Below, piece after piece: positions 20,481 to 30,319 of a stretch of DNA of 64,000 nt; the first letter of the stretch is position 1; every line of letters starts with the position of its first letter. This DNA comes from Neopestalotiopsis rosae (Eukaryota; Ascomycota; Sordariomycetes; Amphisphaeriales; Sporocadaceae): positions 4,836,001 through 4,900,000 of the forward strand of contig JALGAS010000005.1 in the NCBI GenBank assembly GCA_023078685.1, given 5' to 3'. Position numbers and translations under genes: made by a program. The notes under the pieces are model-generated. The model saw only the letters and a program-made list of their open reading frames with translations. It did not search any database and was not told the DNA's origin.

Positions 20481-22381
20481 TCATCTCTGGCTGATTCGCC
20501 GAACGAGATCTTCAATCTCGCAAATGACTGAACTGTACACCGCGTTTCGCAAGGACGGGTTTTCCAAGTCCGCGCCTTGCCCAAAGTCACAGTCCACGCA
20601 CTTCTGCACGATCTCTTGGAATCGCGGGCCCAGCCTTGATGTTTGGTGCGCACGTCTCCGGATCATGACGACGTCATCGGCATTCATCGCACACCATCGG
20701 TCAATCTGTAATAACGCGACGCCGAGGCTGTAGAGTGCCATGTTCCGTATCCCGTAGAGTAGCTGAGCCTCGCCGACATCTTGAGGCTCTGTAGGACTCG
20801 GCTTTCCGGTCATGTAGGGCTCTTCTCTCAACGCTTGTCGTCGGTCAATCTCTGCACTAATATGCAGGGTCTGTAGGATCGTCGCCAGATTCATGTCTTC
20901 TTCATGATTGTTTGGAAAATAATATACGTCCTCGAGACTCCAATACGATCGCCACCATGGGCTGGGGTTGAGCTGAAGCATACCGCGCGCCAATGCCAAG
21001 GCAATTTGGAGCTGGTCAGGTATGGACAAACTAGTGGCGACTGGCTGCTTCAGAATGGTTCGGAGAGAAGACGAGCTCTGGTATGAGGTTGGTAGATCTG
21101 GCCAAGTGTCGGCTACATTTCCAAGGATGTGTCGAAAGCCTGCCGCATGATCTATGTATAGCACAGATGCAGTAGGCAGCGCCAGCATCTTGAATTTTTG
21201 GCAGATCGTACCGCACACATCGTCGGACTGGGACAAATCAAGTTGCGGAATCAGGCAGCTCAAGTTTAGGTCAGTGATTTGTTTTGAAGAGGCAGGTACC
21301 GTTGATATGTGCGAGATCTCCTCTTCGTCTTTCATTTTTATCCTCTTGGCGGGTCGTGGACCATCATAATAAGAAGCTACCGACGTGGTGCTTGAGCACG
21401 GAGTTAACGGCGCTTGAGTAAGACGATCTGTTGTCAGTTTTTGGGATAGAACACTGAGCCTCACCACCTCCCTAAAGCCTGGTTAATTGTACAAATAATA
21501 ATCATGTATCAGCATATAGGGCCCCTACGTATTGGCTTTGAATCCGGACACAGTCCGCTGACGCATCAGAAATTTGACTGTTTCTCCCGCTTGTCCAAGG
21601 AATAGAGCTAGGTCATGGTACACATGCCGTGATTGGGAACATGACCAATTTTGCGTTAAAGCTTGATAAAAGGATCGAGTGTACGATTGCAAGAAATCAT
21701 AATACGTGGGGATTTCGTTCGTATCATGATCCTTTCGTTTCGGCTTGACATGCCGAATCTGCTTGGTCGTCTTCCGCAAACGCTTGAAGTCCTGGTTCAG
21801 TTCGCAAAAGTTGTCAATCTTCGACAACCACTTCGATTTATGCTGCGTCACGTCTATGGCTCCCTTGATACGTTTAGACGTTGTGGGCTTGAAAAGTTAG
21901 AGGCGATGTTAGACTGCGAAGTGAATGGGGCATTGGGCTCACAGCTTCAGTGGTTTCCAGATATAGGAGGCTCAGATCCTTGTCCAGGGCAGCGATGATA
22001 TCGTGTATGTCTTGCACCACTTCTTTGAAGTCATCATACCTCCTACCAAGATATGCTTCGATTTTCTCGTCCAGCTGCGATGAATACCACAAGCGGTTGT
22101 CTGGCTCCTCGAGCATAAAGACGACATCATCTGGGTCGATAATCTCTTGGAGTAGCAGATGGCATTCGTCGAGGAATATGTGTGTTTCCTCAAGCAATCT
22201 TAGCCATTTCACGATTTGATTATGGCTATACGTGACATACCTTCGTAAACTTTTTCCTTATTCTCTTGAGTTCTGATCTCGAATGGCGCAGTGTTTTGAG
22301 TGTCGACTTTGCAGCTTTGATGCCTTTTATAGCGCTCAGACATAGAGGAGCTATGCCAAGCGCAAGAGATACGGGATCCAT
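20481..22381 (-). CDS. Fungal protein with helical N-terminus and DUF7580-like C-terminal domain
   Basis: Model complement(20481..21471, 21529..21887, 21943..22198, 22251..22381) gives 578 residues. The N-terminus starts MDPVSLALGIAPL, a pattern typical of HeLo-like or STAND N-termini, and continues as a mainly helical region of about 240 residues. The C-terminal part contains LALARGMLQLNPSPWW, an EDVYYFPN stretch and MALYSLGVALLQI, which I recall as the DUF7580 pattern; it resembles a kinase C-lobe without catalytic residues. A basic PAKRIKMKDEEE stretch could be a nuclear signal. The first intron (22,199-22,250, donor GTTTAC) is the weakest junction; it was chosen because it keeps the frame and the family pattern. 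Function unknown; such proteins cluster with incompatibility genes. It shares a divergent promoter with the C2H2-SH3-bZIP gene. Confidence 0.72.
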
Positions 22382-22748
22382 TTCGCGATGGCCGCGCAGC
22401 TGATTGAGCAATTGGAGGACACCTCATCGATGATGAAGGCCTCATAAATCAGCATTTCCGTGAGATGCACAGGCACACAGCTGACAAGGTAGGTGATCAT
22501 CGGAGTCAGCTGTCACCCCCCGGAGGTGCTGAGCGGGGTGAGGAACCGGTCGTGCCCATGCTGCATTCTCACCACGATCTGTCCAATGGCAGACCATCAT
22601 AGAAGCGGCTGCGCCACAATCCTGCAAATCAGAGCGACCTTTCATCATTGCTGTCTCTCATGCCAGATTGGCACAAAATCAACTGATAGCAATCCATCTG
22701 CAGAAACCATCCACCTTCTACTAGAAATTTTGAGTCAAAGGTCTTGTC
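22382..22748. promoter_or_regulatory. Shared divergent promoter region (DUF7580-like gene and C2H2-SH3-bZIP gene)
   Basis: The two start codons are 367 bp apart and point away from each other, so upstream elements are probably shared. I see no distinct motif that I could name. Confidence 0.5.
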
Positions 22749-25121
22749 ATGGATGGTGGACCAGAGATTCAGCGGTGGCAAGATGCAGTGCTAAGCAGTC
22801 ATGATATACTCTCCCAGAAGTCACTCTTGGCGTCTCTGTTTACGTCCTGTTCAGAATTATTCGTATTACTGATTCATTCCCTGTCGCAGGAAACGCCTCC
22901 ATCCTTCCGCTTCGAGCTCCAGCGCAGCCACGATCGTTTAGTTCTCTGGGCCGATGCGTATGGTATCGAGGAAGGCAAATTTGAGAGCAAGCTTGAAATG
23001 TCGCAGCGTATTGGCGACTTTACCTTGAGAACTCTGAAAAGCGTGTGTCGAACGTTGACCCACAGTAAACTTGGCAGTGTCTCTTCCGTTCATGCGCATG
23101 ATTACTGACTTCTTTCAGGGCTTCTTCCAATTCTTCAGCAGCATGGTGCCACAGAAAGCGAACATTCCTTAAAAGCAGCAAATCTTTGGATACTGGCCGA
23201 ATCATTGTCGGTGTTGATTCAAGGTGATGATAGCAGCGATGATTCCAGTGGTGATGAGTCTGAAGCAAATTACATCGAGCGCGGTGGAGTGGCCGATTTG
23301 GAGAATTTGCGTGAGATCATCGAGGATTTGGACGTGGATACAGAGTGTCTCCTTGATCTTGGCACACGGCTTGAGGAGCAGGTTGTGAATCCGATCATCA
23401 ACGAGAAATCAGTTGATCCTCAAACGATAGATGGTTGGGACCCCTCGAAACATTTTGTTGAACGAATCAGACGTTTGTATCCTTCATGCGAAAACGATTT
23501 GGCCAAACGCCTTGGACAGGCGAACTGGGAGAGAGTGCTAAAGTTTCAAGGGAGCAAAGAAAGGAATATCTCAGAGTCGATTGGTCTTACCACGACCGTG
23601 TCAACATTCAGTGACCCAGCCCATCTTCTACATGAGCCAAAGGGAACGACTTCACTATTTCATGACTCTGGCGTGGGTACTTCCACGGGAACGAAAAGCC
23701 TCCAACCTCGCAGCAAATATGCTGCGTCACTGGTCACCCAAGTCAATCGGAACGACATCATATTAGAAATTCCAGAGTTGTCACTTGAAGCAAAGCAGGG
23801 CATGGAATTCAACTGCACGGCCTGTGGTGAACGATTAAATATTCAAGACGATGCCGATTGGAAGTATGTCCTCCAACGGATTGATTCAATGTTGGTTGAT
23901 TGCGGGAGTTGCATGCTGATACATCATACTAGAGACCACATCATTTCTGATCTTCAGCCGTATACGTGCCTGGAAAGAGGCTGCGAGAGCTTGATGTTTC
24001 TGTCGAAATCAAGCTGGATCCGTCACCTCCAACGCTCGCATAGATCGCTGGATGACTGGGCAGCAACGACGTGTCGTTTCTGCCACAAGCCCGTACCATC
24101 TGGTATGGACAGCATAGTGGCTCACTTGTCGGACCATTTAGAGAAGATTGCGATCATGGCGCTTCCCATCGATCAAAGTCCAGAATTTCTAAGGACAGGT
24201 AGAGCCAAATCGACCTTGGACCTTCCTACTCCGAGCCGACGAAGCCAATATGGCCACTCGCTACCATCGCCACCAGGAGTGGCACCACCCGTACCGTTCG
24301 CAGCTTCAAGCAAAGGAGCACCACTCGTGGCCGAGGTATTGTATGACTTTTCGGGGCAGCACACAAACGAGCTTAACATCTCATCTGGTCAGATTATCGA
24401 GATCGTGGAGAAGCAAAGTCGCGGTGAGAAACAATGCTCGCTTCGAGGAAACTAACATATACTCCTAACATACTGACTATTTATAGGCTGGTGGTTGGCC
24501 AAGAGTGCTCAGGGTCGAGGATGGGTTCCAGCTGCCTACGTTGAGGAGATCAAAGCGCCAACCTCAGCACATATGCAGAGACCCGTACCATCCCCATCCC
24601 TGGTGCCTACTGCAACAGCAGTCGTGGCGAAGGAGATGAGCTTACAGGATTACAAGGAAAGGATGACCCAACGCGCTGGCACGAGTCCAAATCAATCATA
24701 TTTGCAGCAAAACTCTGAGAAAGAACAAGCAGATCAGGACAAAACCGAGTCTGGCCATTCTACCCGTGACGTTGAATTGCAGCACAAAAACAGCTCTCGG
24801 CGCTTTCAGAGTATTCATAAGGCGAGTTTTGACTCAGGGGTCGACAAAGACCCTAACCCGCCCATAAAAGTCGACAGTCCACAAGATACAACCGCCATGA
24901 AGAGAGCTCGCAATACATTAGCTGCTCGCAAATCTCGAGAGATCAAAGCTCAGAGATTGGATGATCTGGAATCGCAAATAAGAAAACTCGAGGCGGAGCG
25001 AGATCATTGGAAAAGGATATCTTTATCGGCGAGGGGCCAGAACAGGGTGGAAGCGAATCAAACTTCTACACAGGATCGAACTGCTACACAGCAGTTTCAT
25101 GGACATGATGAAGCCGTCTAG
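22749..25121 (+). CDS. Fusion protein: acuF-type C2H2 zinc-finger module, SH3 domain and GCN4-like bZIP
   Basis: Model join(22749..23064, 23119..24423, 24487..25121) gives 751 residues. Residues about 1-260 form the helical N-terminal module seen with fungal C2H2 proteins annotated as oxidoreductase acuF-like (FRFEL, DRLVLWADAYG, LLPIL blocks). Residues about 336-455 hold the Cys/His zinc-finger array ending in HLEKIAIMALP, the typical end of that family. Residues about 508-562 form a whole SH3 domain: EVLYDFSGQHTNELNI, then RGWWLAKS and GWVPAAYVEEI, most like class I myosin SH3. The second intron splits this domain, and its two halves join in frame. Residues about 678-715 are a bZIP: KRARNTLAARKSREIK then L701, I705, L708, very like GCN4/CpcA. 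I infer a DNA-binding adaptor; the zipper is short. Confidence 0.85.
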
Positions 25122-26706
25122 GTCGATACGTGGATCGGTAGTGTTCATGACACAATCAACAAGAATGCAAAGCTGTATGTTGCAAGTCTGAATTTTGTTC
25201 TAGAGTTGAATCATGAAGCTGCCTGGGCTGATGCTAGTCGCCATCTACGTGAACCAATCGGTGTAGGGTGGTTCATGATCGTGATGGCCAGACGTAACAT
25301 AAATGGTAATGCAAGAAAGACGATCCAGAAAGGCAGGCCGCGAGACTTCAGTTCAAGCGCATTGTATGGGAGAAGCGATTCAATGCATCGTAAATGTCAT
25401 GACCGCCGGCCGTGCAAGGCACCCTAGATCTCCATGATCTGGATTACGACTACCACGGAATCTGCTTTCGTCACTCTACGTCCCCGATATCTATACTCCC
25501 CGTCGCGACACCCCGTATAATATGCTACGTTCTTGTCATCCCGTAGATATTACAGTCATTTCATCTAAGCTTCTTTGCATTCCCCGCCTGCTCCGATGGA
25601 GTTGAACAACAGCACAAGTATCATAGCAGGTCCGGGTCCAATACCATTAATGCGATCGCATAAGCCACTCATGTCCATCATCTTGTTTTGGGTTTATTTA
25701 GCAAGCAACTATTATGATTGTCACTATGAACCGCCTGTCTTAATACCAGCACGAGACTCAAAATCGTAGCTGGCCGAGCTATTGTCGCAGAAATCAACAA
25801 AGACTGGTAGTGTTGGAGAGTGGTGCAGAGAGTATGAGGCAGATCTCTCAGCGCATGTCACCGTCGCAGCACCGGTTGAGTCCACGAGGGTCCCTGTTAT
25901 GGCTAGGCGACTTTGCTGAGCACGTCCATGGACCATACACAGTAGCTCTAGCATCCCTGCACTGCAGCTCTAGCAAATACCAATATAGCGAGGGATCAGT
26001 CAGACGCGACTGGAAATTGCATACAAGTCAGACCTGTTGTGTATGTTTCTCCTTTGCCAAATAATAATAATATTGTGTGCAGTAACCAATTGTTAGACAT
26101 TACGAGGCTGGTCTACTGTCAATCCGTAACTCTAGGGGGTTGCGCTGGCTGCAGAGTCGCGCACCTTACCCCTGCCTCACAACTGCAGCTGTGAACGAGT
26201 CGGGCGCTGTTGGTTTCCCTGATCAGGGATCGCATGCGACCTCCACACCCGAGAGCCTCGTCTGGAGAGAGGGGTATGGTATTCATCTACAGCTCAGCGG
26301 GGTCGAAAGGCATTTTTCTCCATGAGCCCCGAGTCCCCAACGAGTAGCAGCGGACCTGTACCCGCCAGGTCTCCATTCGACTGCGCTGCCACATTGAAAC
26401 TTCGCCAATTGCAAGCCAGATAGAGACTGCCGACAGGGTCTTTTGGGGGCCATGCTTCTTGCCTCTGTTGCATCTGCGCAATGCGATTGTGTGGCGCAAA
26501 AAAGTGATGAGTTGTCATGGCCACTCTGGAGCCTTGCGACAAGAGGCTTTTGTTTCTTCTGAATATGTCGCAGCCATATGTCATTCTGTGATACTGCTTT
26601 CGAAACCTCATGCTAGCGAACAGGTCTGGTGCTTTCCTGGTAGCCACGCCATTCTTTTGTCTTTCGTTGTGCATACGTTAAACACCTATTCCGTTCTTTG
26701 CCCGTC
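25122..26706. other. Intergenic region without supported genes
   Basis: About 1.6 kb with only short frames. It contains the upstream region of the HET gene at 26,707. I see no repeat copy related to A/B. Confidence 0.55.
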
Positions 26707-28575
26707 ATGAGGCTGATCAACACCGAGCACTTTCTCGATAAGGGCGAAATTGCCTTTAAAGATAGAGACAGCATACGCAACAAACCATATGCCATTCTCT
26801 CTCATACATGGGGTCGACAGATGGAAGTAGATGGCAAGCCCGACTGGGGCGGCGAAGATGATGAGATTGTGTTTGCAGACGTTGCTGACGGGGACACGGG
26901 CACGAAGAAGCCTCACGCTTGGAGTAAAATCAAGAACGCCTGCGAAGCAGCACAGAAACATGGGTGTGGTTATCTCTGGGTAGACACTTGCTGTTTCAAC
27001 AAGGAAAGTTCAGCAGAGCTGGACGAGAGCATCAATGCCATGTTTTCGTGGTATCAGCAATCGGAAGTTTGTCTCGTATATTTGGCCGATCTTGAAGTCG
27101 ATTCGGTGCAGGTACACAAGGATGAAAAGGATCAGTGTCGTTGGTTCAAGAGGGGCTGGACGCTACAGGAATTGATCGCTCCCAAGAAGGTCGAATTCTA
27201 CAACCAGGATTGGAAAAAGGTTGGATCCAGAATCGACCTTGTCGATATTCTACACGAAATCACCGAAATTGATCGCGACGCTCTAACTGGGAAAAGATCT
27301 TGCTTGTCCTTCACAGTTGCCGAGAGGATGAAGTGGGCAGCTCATAGAGAGACGAAGCGCCCAGAAGACCGTGCGTATAGTCTTCTTGGCCTGTTTGGCG
27401 TTCAAATGAGCTTGATTTACGGGGTTGGAGGGAAGGCAGCATTCCGAAGATTACAGGTGGAGATAATCCAAAACACGACTGACATGACTGTTTTCGCCTG
27501 GAGTCCCGACAAGGATACAAAGGAGACCAGTGAGTTCTGCAGCATGCTTGCAGACTCGCCAGATCGATTCGTGGAGAGTCCTACCATGAGCACCATGGAA
27601 CTCGAGGGTCATTTCTCTATTACGAACAGGGGTGTCTCGCTTGATGCCTCGACCTTGAGGACTGTCCCAAAAAAGAAACATGAACCGAAACAGGAATCGA
27701 AACAGGAATCAAAACAGGCATCCCAGCCTGCCCTTGTCTTTTTGATAGGGTACACTGATTATCCTGACCACATGATATGTTACGGTGTCTATCTCCAGAA
27801 GATTGGCAGTGCCAACTACGCCCGATACAGGACACATGGACTAGCCCAATTCAAGGAAGACAAGAAGAAGTACAAGTTGAAGCCGGTACCGCGCCATCAG
27901 TGCTACATCACGATTTCGCCTCGTGATGTAGAGTCTGCTCTTAGAAAGTCACACAGGAAAGCCATTGTTGTGCCAGAGGAGTTCAAGCCCAAGAGGTACA
28001 CCACAGAATGGGGCATCAAGGTCCTAGATCGCGTGCCAGAGCGTATCTGGGACTACCAGGAGGGATTGTTTTTCCGTGTCGGTTACGGGCACAGGGACGT
28101 TGTCAGAGCCGTTTCTGTGGAGTTGCACCTCCTAGATCAGAAAGTCAAGTTCACTGTCCTATTGCATCGATATGGAGATAGTGACAAGGTCTTTATCCTT
28201 GACGAAAAAAACACGAAGTTGTCAGGCGTCAAGCCCATCTTCGGTCCTAGTCAAAGATTTGATTCGGTCAAATGGGACGACCTGGCAATTGATCTTGCAG
28301 TTCAGAGCGAATACCTTGATGTGGTAGCTCAGGGCCGCTCCTACCGAGTCTCAGCGACTTTAGGCAAAAACGAGGATGGGAAGATGGAACTGAAACTTGA
28401 CGTTGCATCTGATGCTTACCAACAAATAGAGGATCTGAAGGACCAACAAATAGAGAGTCTGGAGCGCAGATTGAAAGATCTGGAGGAACTGATGAGGGAA
28501 AAACGAGCACGACTCAGTGACGATGATGAGGATGAAGAGGTAGATGCGTTAAAGAAACGCGCAAGGAACGTTTAG
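26707..28575 (+). CDS. HET-domain protein (HET-E/HET-D-like N-terminal type)
   Basis: Single exon, 622 residues. The start is the ATG at 26,707 (MRLINTEHF), the usual HET-E-type beginning; the frame continues upstream only through TTG. The HET domain occupies about residues 22-240: YAILSHTWG, YLWVDTCCFNKESSAELDES, MFSWYQQSEVCLVYLADL, WFKRGWTLQELIAP and RPEDRAYSLLGLFGV are all intact. Downstream is a beta-rich region of about 300 residues. A short KQES-type repeat lies at about residues 327-340. A coiled coil (about 575-605), an acidic run and a basic KKRARNV tail end the protein, suggesting oligomerisation and nuclear localisation. No NACHT or WD40 follows, so it is not a full HET-E. It probably acts in allorecognition cell death. 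Confidence 0.9.
   Translation: MRLINTEHFLDKGEIAFKDRDSIRNKPYAILSHTWGRQMEVDGKPDWGGEDDEIVFADVADGDTGTKKPHAWSKIKNACEAAQKHGCGYLWVDTCCFNKESSAELDESINAMFSWYQQSEVCLVYLADLEVDSVQVHKDEKDQCRWFKRGWTLQELIAPKKVEFYNQDWKKVGSRIDLVDILHEITEIDRDALTGKRSCLSFTVAERMKWAAHRETKRPEDRAYSLLGLFGVQMSLIYGVGGKAAFRRLQVEIIQNTTDMTVFAWSPDKDTKETSEFCSMLADSPDRFVESPTMSTMELEGHFSITNRGVSLDASTLRTVPKKKHEPKQESKQESKQASQPALVFLIGYTDYPDHMICYGVYLQKIGSANYARYRTHGLAQFKEDKKKYKLKPVPRHQCYITISPRDVESALRKSHRKAIVVPEEFKPKRYTTEWGIKVLDRVPERIWDYQEGLFFRVGYGHRDVVRAVSVELHLLDQKVKFTVLLHRYGDSDKVFILDEKNTKLSGVKPIFGPSQRFDSVKWDDLAIDLAVQSEYLDVVAQGRSYRVSATLGKNEDGKMELKLDVASDAYQQIEDLKDQQIESLERRLKDLEELMREKRARLSDDDEDEEVDALKKRARNV
27685..27723 (+). repeat. Short in-frame tandem repeat (12 nt unit, KQES)
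   Basis: About three near-identical 12 nt units encode KQES, KQES and KQAS inside the HET gene. Slippage would change the linker length in four-residue steps without breaking the frame. Confidence 0.7.
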
Positions 28576-29023
28576 AAATGGAGGAGCGACATTACTGTCG
28601 CAGCAGGGAGATATGAGTATATCTCTTGTCATATATCCATCAAGTTGCGCATGTCTCTAAGTATCATGAAGTCATCGCAATGCACTGAAATACCATTTGG
28701 CTAAAAGACTTATAGTGACTGGAGAGGAAGCAATTCCATAGTCTTCAAGAAATGTACAAACGAGAGCTTGTTTCATGCCATCTCAATGTTCTACCGGCAT
28801 CAGATTGAAGTCATCATTGTCCTTGACGATGCGCGAGAACGAATAGTAGAAAACAGATTTATAGTTTGAGCATGTCACAATGGATGGATGAGCACATCAA
28901 TGCCGTTCAGACCAGCAGCAATCTTGTGACTGAGAATGATTTGCGAATAAGAATCAATTGAAATATGGGTTCCGAAATAACCCTAGCCATCTAACCATCC
29001 TTTAGAGAGTAAAGAAAATATAG
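28576..29023. other. Convergent 3' region
   Basis: Lies between two convergent genes (HET at left, histidine phosphatase at right). Nothing else is seen. Confidence 0.6.
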
Positions 29024-30319
29024 CTACGATGATGTCGTATTGGTACCCTCTGCCGAAGATATTCTTACGCCCTTAACAAAAAGGGGTACCATAGCGCTTT
29101 CGCTGATGCGAAACCTCTCAGTTTCTGCGCCAGCGCCAATAGCTATAAGCAAGGCCGTCAAGGCATACGAATGCGCTGTCAGCGAAATGAATTGGTTGTC
29201 GTCGTGCTCAAAAATGTCCTCCAAGAGTGATTGCTTTCTCTTTGCATGCGGGACTTCTTTTTCTTCCAACAATGGATCTTTCTGCCAGAGAACATCATTT
29301 TCCTCGAATCCTTGTTCGATTGTCCACTTCGGATACATATCTTTAATCGTTCTAAGTGGGCTGCGCCTGTCACAGGGATGGGGTGTCAATCTTTCTCTCA
29401 GGGCCTCTTTCACGATTGGAACGACTGGAGGTGGTTCTTTGCGTTCCAATATTTCGTTGTACACAATTTGGGTCGTTTCGAGACACCTGGTCAAGGGACT
29501 GGTGTATATCGACTGCGGCCACGGCATCCCATCGTTCTCAACTGCCTTCTTCCAGAATACGGCCAGAGCTTTGGCTTGAGCGATTCCTTCCTCTACGAGA
29601 AGCGCATCGGCCCATTCAAGCGTGTTGTCGGGTGCCAGACTGCGTCTCACATCGCTTCTCAGAACCTTCATGTCTTCCTCGTCATTGTCGTTCTTCATGA
29701 ATTCGGCCTTGGCCATGTCGTTCATGTCCTCGAGGACTTTGTCATCAATGATTTCAATATGGACGGCTTCGGGTTTAGCACCATCAAGAAGGGAGAACTT
29801 GGTCTGGAAGAAAATCAGTCTAAACTCATCAAATGAACAGAACATGCGTAAACTTACGTTCCAAATTTTCTTTGTCTCCCTCCCTGCAACTTCCGCTCGT
29901 TTCAGCGCATTCATCACCACGTTGTGCACGCCAACACCGTGTCGTAACACATAGAACAATTTGTACGATGTATTCTCGTCGCTGGTCTGATTCAAGTAAT
30001 TGACATATTTCTCGAATCGAGCCCACTGAGCTGCAGGCTGTCCATCATCGGTTTCGTAATTCCCATCTAGGATGCTCAACCGTTCCACTGTAGGAACCAG
30101 TCCATCATAGTCTTTAGCTATATCTTTGCCTGGTCTGAAAAAACCTGGCACAATTTCGAATTTGTACTTGGGCGTCATCTTGATTGTCGAGGGACTAGAA
30201 GCGTTGCTTGTCGAAGGTCCAGTGATTGATGTTCTGAACCAATTTCGTTTGAGCAACCGACCAGTCGATCGCAGCAGATTTATAAGGCTTTGAATAAGCC
30301 AGTCAAGGATTTTCCACAT
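29024..30319 (-). CDS. Histidine phosphatase superfamily (phosphoglycerate mutase-like) protein
   Basis: Model complement(29024..29803, 29858..30319) gives 413 residues. The phosphohistidine motif FYVLRHGVGVHN is at about residues 123-133. The second catalytic histidine is likely in SLTAHSYALTALL. TSPLTRCLETTQIV is the usual R-containing block. WADALLVEEGIAQA gives the typical L.xxGxxQA block. The 54 nt intron (donor GTAAGT, acceptor TTCCAG) has no in-frame stop, so an unspliced reading would add 18 residues; splicing joins KIWN to TKFSLLDG as in relatives. The N-terminal 47 residues contain a hydrophobic segment (about 3-16); an alternative start is the ATG at 30,178 (MTPKYKF). Substrate unknown. 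Confidence 0.85.
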   Translation of the reverse strand: MWKILDWLIQSLINLLRSTGRLLKRNWFRTSITGPSTSNASSPSTIKMTPKYKFEIVPGFFRPGKDIAKDYDGLVPTVERLSILDGNYETDDGQPAAQWARFEKYVNYLNQTSDENTSYKLFYVLRHGVGVHNVVMNALKRAEVAGRETKKIWNVSLRMFCSFDEFRLIFFQTKFSLLDGAKPEAVHIEIIDDKVLEDMNDMAKAEFMKNDNDEEDMKVLRSDVRRSLAPDNTLEWADALLVEEGIAQAKALAVFWKKAVENDGMPWPQSIYTSPLTRCLETTQIVYNEILERKEPPPVVPIVKEALRERLTPHPCDRRSPLRTIKDMYPKWTIEQGFEENDVLWQKDPLLEEKEVPHAKRKQSLLEDIFEHDDNQFISLTAHSYALTALLIAIGAGAETERFRISESAMVPLFVKGVRISSAEGTNTTSS

